64,000 nt of DNA. Source: Nocardioides agariphilus. GTDB taxonomy: Bacteria; Actinomycetota; Actinomycetes; Propionibacteriales; Nocardioidaceae. Location: positions 1 to 64,000 of the forward strand of contig NZ_JADKPO010000020.1 in the NCBI RefSeq assembly GCF_015352445.1. The letters are read 5' to 3'. Below, piece after piece: positions 61,251 to 64,000 of the stretch. The notes beneath the pieces were generated by a model that searched no databases, was not told where the DNA came from, and saw only the letters and a program-made list of their open reading frames with translations. Position 1 is the stretch's first letter, and each line of letters starts with the position of its first letter. The translations under genes and the position numbers were made by a program.

Positions 61251-61352
61251 GGGACCTATTCGATCATCGAGCACCGACAGTCCCGGGTCGAGAACCCCTG
61301 TATTTGCTGGGGTTTCTCACATGCTGGGCCCACCAAATATCCGCCCCCCGTT

Positions 61353-61680
61353 GGTTGAGGAAGGCGCGCTAGCGCCTGTCTCGAAACCGCGCGAGTGGAC
61401 CGCCGACGTCGCGGTCACCGGGTTTCGAGACGGTTGCTGCGCAACCTCCTCAACCAGCAGAGACCGCGCGCCCTCCTCAACCAACGACACCCACCGGGTT
61501 TCGAGACGGTTGCTAGCGCAACCTCCTCAACCAGCGGAGACCGGCGCGCCCTCCTCAACCAGCGACACCGCGCGCCCTCCTCAACCAGCGACACCGCGCG
61601 CCCTCCTCAACCAGCGGCGGGGGCGCGCCCTCCTCAACCAACGACACTTAGCGCGCCCTCCTCAACCAGCAGGCGCGCGC
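61353..61680. repeat. Array of family A repeats right of the HNH gene
   Basis: Full elements at 61353-61388 (stem AGGCGC/GCGCCT), 61421-61455 and 61497-61532 (both inverted, stem GGTTGC/GCAACC), then about six half copies CCTCCTCAACCAGCG with GCGCGCC linkers to 61680. The final half copy supplies the TGA stop (61662-61664) of the methyltransferase. 61251-61352 holds the presumed promoter of the HNH gene. Confidence 0.9.
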
Positions 61681-62267
61681 GACTCCAGCACCCGGAAGCC
61701 CTTGGCGGAGGCGAGGCGGGCTGTCGGGTAGCCCTGGTCGGCCAGCCAGCGCTGCAAGGTGTCGGCGCCCAAGTTCTTGCCGACCACCATCACGGCGCGG
61801 CCTCCGGGGGCCAGGCGGGCGAACCAGGTGAGCAGGAGCTCGTGGAGGGCGGTCTTGCCGATGCGGATCGGCGGGTTCGACCAGATCTCGTCGTACGTCG
61901 CCTCGGCCGGTACTGCGCCCGGGGTCATCGCCGCGTAGTGGTCGGTCAGCCCGAGGGAGGCGGCGTTCTCGTTGGCCAGCACGACGGCGCGTTCGTTGAC
62001 GTCGACGGCCGTGACGACTGTCGATGGTGAGCACGCCGCGATGGCCAGCCCGATGACGCCGTAGCCGCAGCCGAGGTCGAGGATCCTTCCTGCCGTCGGC
62101 GGCTCGGTCTCGCGGAACAGCACGGCCGTACCGATGTCGAGGCGTCCGCGGGCGAACACGCCCGACCCGCTGGCCAGCTCCAGCTCACGGCCCCAGACCC
62201 GCGCACTGACACCCTCACGGGTGAAGGGTGCGGCCGGGTCGGCGCTGAAGTAGTGGTCGTCACTCAT
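61662..62267 (-). CDS. RsmC-like class I methyltransferase
   Basis: 201 residues. Motif I ILDLGCGYGVIGLAIA, motif IV EIWSNPPIRIGK and VMVVGKNLGADTL are typical of RsmC/RlmG guanine-N2 rRNA methyltransferases. N-terminal SDDHYFSADPAAPF is the usual start of this actinobacterial group. ATG 62267 with GAAGGGG ahead. The C-terminus (RAPAG and stop) is encoded inside a palindromic repeat. Confidence 0.85.
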   Translation of the reverse strand: MSDDHYFSADPAAPFTREGVSARVWGRELELASGSGVFARGRLDIGTAVLFRETEPPTAGRILDLGCGYGVIGLAIAACSPSTVVTAVDVNERAVVLANENAASLGLTDHYAAMTPGAVPAEATYDEIWSNPPIRIGKTALHELLLTWFARLAPGGRAVMVVGKNLGADTLQRWLADQGYPTARLASAKGFRVLESRAPAG

Positions 62268-62331
62268 CCGTTCGGCCCCTTCTTCCGAAAGTCGGGTCTG
62301 TCGGTTGGGATCGTTGCCTATGTTGGGGAGC

Positions 62332-62778
62332 ATGGCGCACATCCTCAACCGGACGGTCCTGACGAGATGGGATCCCGATTCGGTGTTCGACTACCTGCTC
62401 GACTTCGAGCACGCCGAGGAGTGGGACGCCGGCACCGTGAGCTGCGAGCGCCTGGGAGGTGACGGGGGCGTGGGCACCCGCTACCGCAACGTCTCGAAGT
62501 TCCTTGGGCGCGAGACCACCTTGGACTACGAGGTGGAGAAGGTCGTGCCGGGACGGCAGTTCGTGATCACGGGTGGCAACAAGACCGTCGAGAGCGAGGA
62601 CACCGTCATCGTCACGCCGACCATCTCGGGCGGCACCGAGGTCGAGTACCGCGCCCGGATGACCTTCAAGGGCATTGCCGCAGTGGTCTCGCCGCTGCTC
62701 ACGCCCTTTCTCAAGCGGCTGGCCGACGACACCGAGCAGCAGCTGCGCGCCACTCTCGACGCCAAGGCCGCGACCTAG
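62332..62778 (+). CDS. SRPBCC family (START-like) protein
   Basis: 148 residues. RTVLTRWDPDSVFDYLLDFEHAEEWDAGT is the typical start of polyketide-cyclase/SRPBCC lipid-binding proteins; VEYRARMTFKG follows. Role unknown. ATG at 62332 with GGGGAG ahead. Divergent from the RsmC-like gene. Confidence 0.85.
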   Translation: MAHILNRTVLTRWDPDSVFDYLLDFEHAEEWDAGTVSCERLGGDGGVGTRYRNVSKFLGRETTLDYEVEKVVPGRQFVITGGNKTVESEDTVIVTPTISGGTEVEYRARMTFKGIAAVVSPLLTPFLKRLADDTEQQLRATLDAKAAT

Positions 62779-62833
62779 GCCACCGGGCTCCTCGACCAGC
62801 GGCCACAGCTGCCGACCACGAGGGCGGGCTGCC

Positions 62834-63637
62834 TCATGCCTCGTCCTCCAGCGTCCGGACACGGCGAGCTGCGAGCGCCTGGCCGGCGAGCTCGTCGTCC
62901 GGCGGGTAGCCGACCTCCTCGAGCGTGAGGCCGTGCGCCGGCACCACGGTGACCGACGGGTCGCGGGTCTGGCCGGCGAGTACCTCACCCGCCCACTCAG
63001 GCGGGCGGCGGCCCTCCCCCACGGCGACCAGACAGCCGACGAGCGAGCGCACCATGTGGTGGCAGAAGGCGTCGGCGACGACGCTGCCGACCAGGAGTCC
63101 ACCGGGCTCGCGCTCCCAGGTGAGGGACAGCAGCGTGCGGATCGTGGTCGCCCCCTCGCGCCGCTTGCAGAACGCCGCGAAGTCGTGGCGGCCGAGCAGC
63201 AGGGTGGCGGCCTGTTCGATCAGACCGAGATCGAGCGGCCTGCGCCACGCCAGCACGTGGCCACGCGTCAGCGGATCGACCGTCTCCGGGTGGTCGGCGA
63301 TCCGATAGGCGTAGCGGCGCCAGAGTGCCGAGAAGCGGGCGTCGAAGCCGTCCGCGGCCATGGCCACGCGGCGTACGGAGATGTCGTCGGGCAGCAGCCC
63401 GTCGAGCTGGCGGCGCAGACGGTCGGGCTCGGCTGCCTCCACGTCGACGTGTGCCACCTGTCCCCTGGCATGAACGCCGGTGTCGGTGCGGCCCGCGCAG
63501 GTGACCGAGAGCGACGGCACGCGCAGCACCGTGGCCAGTGCGGCCTCGAGCTCGCCCTGCACCGTGCGCAGCCCGTCTTGGCGGGCCCAGCCGTGGAAGC
63601 CGGCGCCGTCGTAGGCGAGGTCCATCCGCAGCCGCAC
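62834..63637 (-). CDS. truA: tRNA pseudouridine(38-40) synthase TruA
   Basis: 267 residues. Catalytic Asp52 in CAGRTDTGVHARGQV; start MRLRMDLAYDGAGFHGWARQ and FCHHMVRSLVGCLVAVGEG are family hallmarks. Modifies the anticodon arm of many tRNAs. Divergent from the gene at 63689 by 51 bp. Confidence 0.96.
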   Translation of the reverse strand: MRLRMDLAYDGAGFHGWARQDGLRTVQGELEAALATVLRVPSLSVTCAGRTDTGVHARGQVAHVDVEAAEPDRLRRQLDGLLPDDISVRRVAMAADGFDARFSALWRRYAYRIADHPETVDPLTRGHVLAWRRPLDLGLIEQAATLLLGRHDFAAFCKRREGATTIRTLLSLTWEREPGGLLVGSVVADAFCHHMVRSLVGCLVAVGEGRRPPEWAGEVLAGQTRDPSVTVVPAHGLTLEEVGYPPDDELAGQALAARRVRTLEDEA

Positions 63638-63688
63638 CGGGCCAGTCTGTCAGCCTGCGGCGCACCACCCACTTGGGATACTGGGCGG

Positions 63689-64000
63689 GTGCCTGAGCGA
63701 ACACCCCCGTCGATCATCATCGTCAGCCACGACCACGCGGCCTTCCTGGTCGACGAGTTCGGCCGATACGCCCGCGACTACGACATCCGCCCGGCGACCT
63801 CCCCCAGCGTGGCGATGGACGTCGCCACCGAGATCGAGGCCACCGGGGGTCAGGTGGCGATGATCGTGGCGGACTCCTCGTTGTTCCCCTCCGACGTCGT
63901 CGGCGACGACAAGCACAACGTGCTGGCGGCCTTCCACACCTGGCGCCAGGTGGTGCCGACGGCCAAGCGGCTGGTCATCGCGCCCTGGGAGCGGTTCCTC
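63689..64000 (+). CDS. Receiver-domain protein, 3' end outside window
   Basis: 104 residues are visible, in frame to the last base. The start VPERTPPSIIIVSHDHAAFL and VAMDVATEIEATGGQVAMIVADSSLFP resemble the degenerate receiver domain that in actinobacteria is fused to a thioredoxin-reductase-like or FAD oxidoreductase domain; the rest lies beyond the window. The usual phospho-acceptor Asp is replaced or shifted (VADSS). GTG 63689 is six bases after GATACT, so the transcript is probably leaderless. Confidence 0.6.
   Translation, partial: MPERTPPSIIIVSHDHAAFLVDEFGRYARDYDIRPATSPSVAMDVATEIEATGGQVAMIVADSSLFPSDVVGDDKHNVLAAFHTWRQVVPTAKRLVIAPWERFL

Overview
The window is high-GC DNA from an actinobacterium, most likely a Nocardioides-like member of the Nocardioidaceae. 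The evidence is the very high GC with GC-ending codons, frequent GTG starts and leaderless genes, DUF222/HNH endonuclease genes at both ends, a mycothiol-dependent formaldehyde dehydrogenase, several ECF sigma/anti-sigma pairs, and the actinobacterial core order rplM-rpsI-glmM-coaA-glmS-acpS-nnrD-alr-tsaE-tsaB-rimI-tsaD-groES-groEL-guaB-guaB3. That order runs right to left across the window (49 kb to 2 kb) and is broken by accessory modules. No tRNA, rRNA, CRISPR array, integrase or recognisable transposase was seen.

Layout: 1-5.3 kb has a truncated DUF222/HNH gene, then a nitrilase-family hydrolase, guaB3, yjbQ and guaB on the minus strand. 5.5-10.9 kb holds a secreted protein, an ACT-GNAT protein and a tightly overlapping operon (glutamate-cysteine ligase, GshB-type ATP-grasp, MAPEG protein, class I glutamine amidotransferase) divergent from a MarR regulator. 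This looks like a glutathione-type thiol cassette in an organism that should also make mycothiol. 10.95-13.1 kb is groEL-groES under tandem CIRCE operators. 13.1-25 kb is accessory: a THUMP-like methyltransferase, a Tat-type secreted protein, a family 3 glycosidase, an ECF sigma with a membrane partner, a Cu/Zn-SOD-like protein, two overlapping coiled-coil genes (the second DivIVA-like), and a lipoprotein followed by a second sigma/anti-sigma pair whose sensor domain is paralogous to the lipoprotein.

25-41 kb: tsaD-rimI-tsaB are separated from a GNAT-TsaE fusion, an alpha/beta hydrolase, alr and nnrD by about 9 kb carrying a phosphoesterase, a membrane protein, mscR with its metallo-beta-lactamase partner, a large SARP/AfsR-type regulator and a DrrAB-type ABC transporter. 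41-50.4 kb: an AbiEi/DUF559-like protein, acpS, glmS, coaA, a double-GNAT protein, glmM, rpsI, rplM and citrate synthase. 50.6-64 kb: cupin and MOSC proteins, a secreted protein, an HtrA-like protease, an ABC-F protein, an SMR pump with TetR regulator and twin operators, a third sigma/anti-sigma pair behind an aldo/keto reductase, a second DUF222/HNH gene, an RsmC-like methyltransferase, an SRPBCC protein, truA and the start of a receiver-domain protein.

Two families of palindromic intergenic repeats stand out. Family A (ends GGTTGAGGA and GTCTCGAAACC around a hairpin whose stem sequence changes while pairing is kept) forms arrays at 25.0, 35.8, 50.4, 59.6 and 61.4 kb; the last two bracket the complete DUF222/HNH gene. 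Family B (nested palindrome, 46-50 bp, core GTGCG-NTCTAN-CGCAC) has three copies: two bracket the AbiEi/DUF559-like gene and one lies between groES and groEL. Association of nuclease-like genes with palindromic repeats, and the thiol cassette, are the most unusual things seen. All three ECF sigma genes share an upstream AAC-N17-CGT promoter pattern, suggesting autoregulation.
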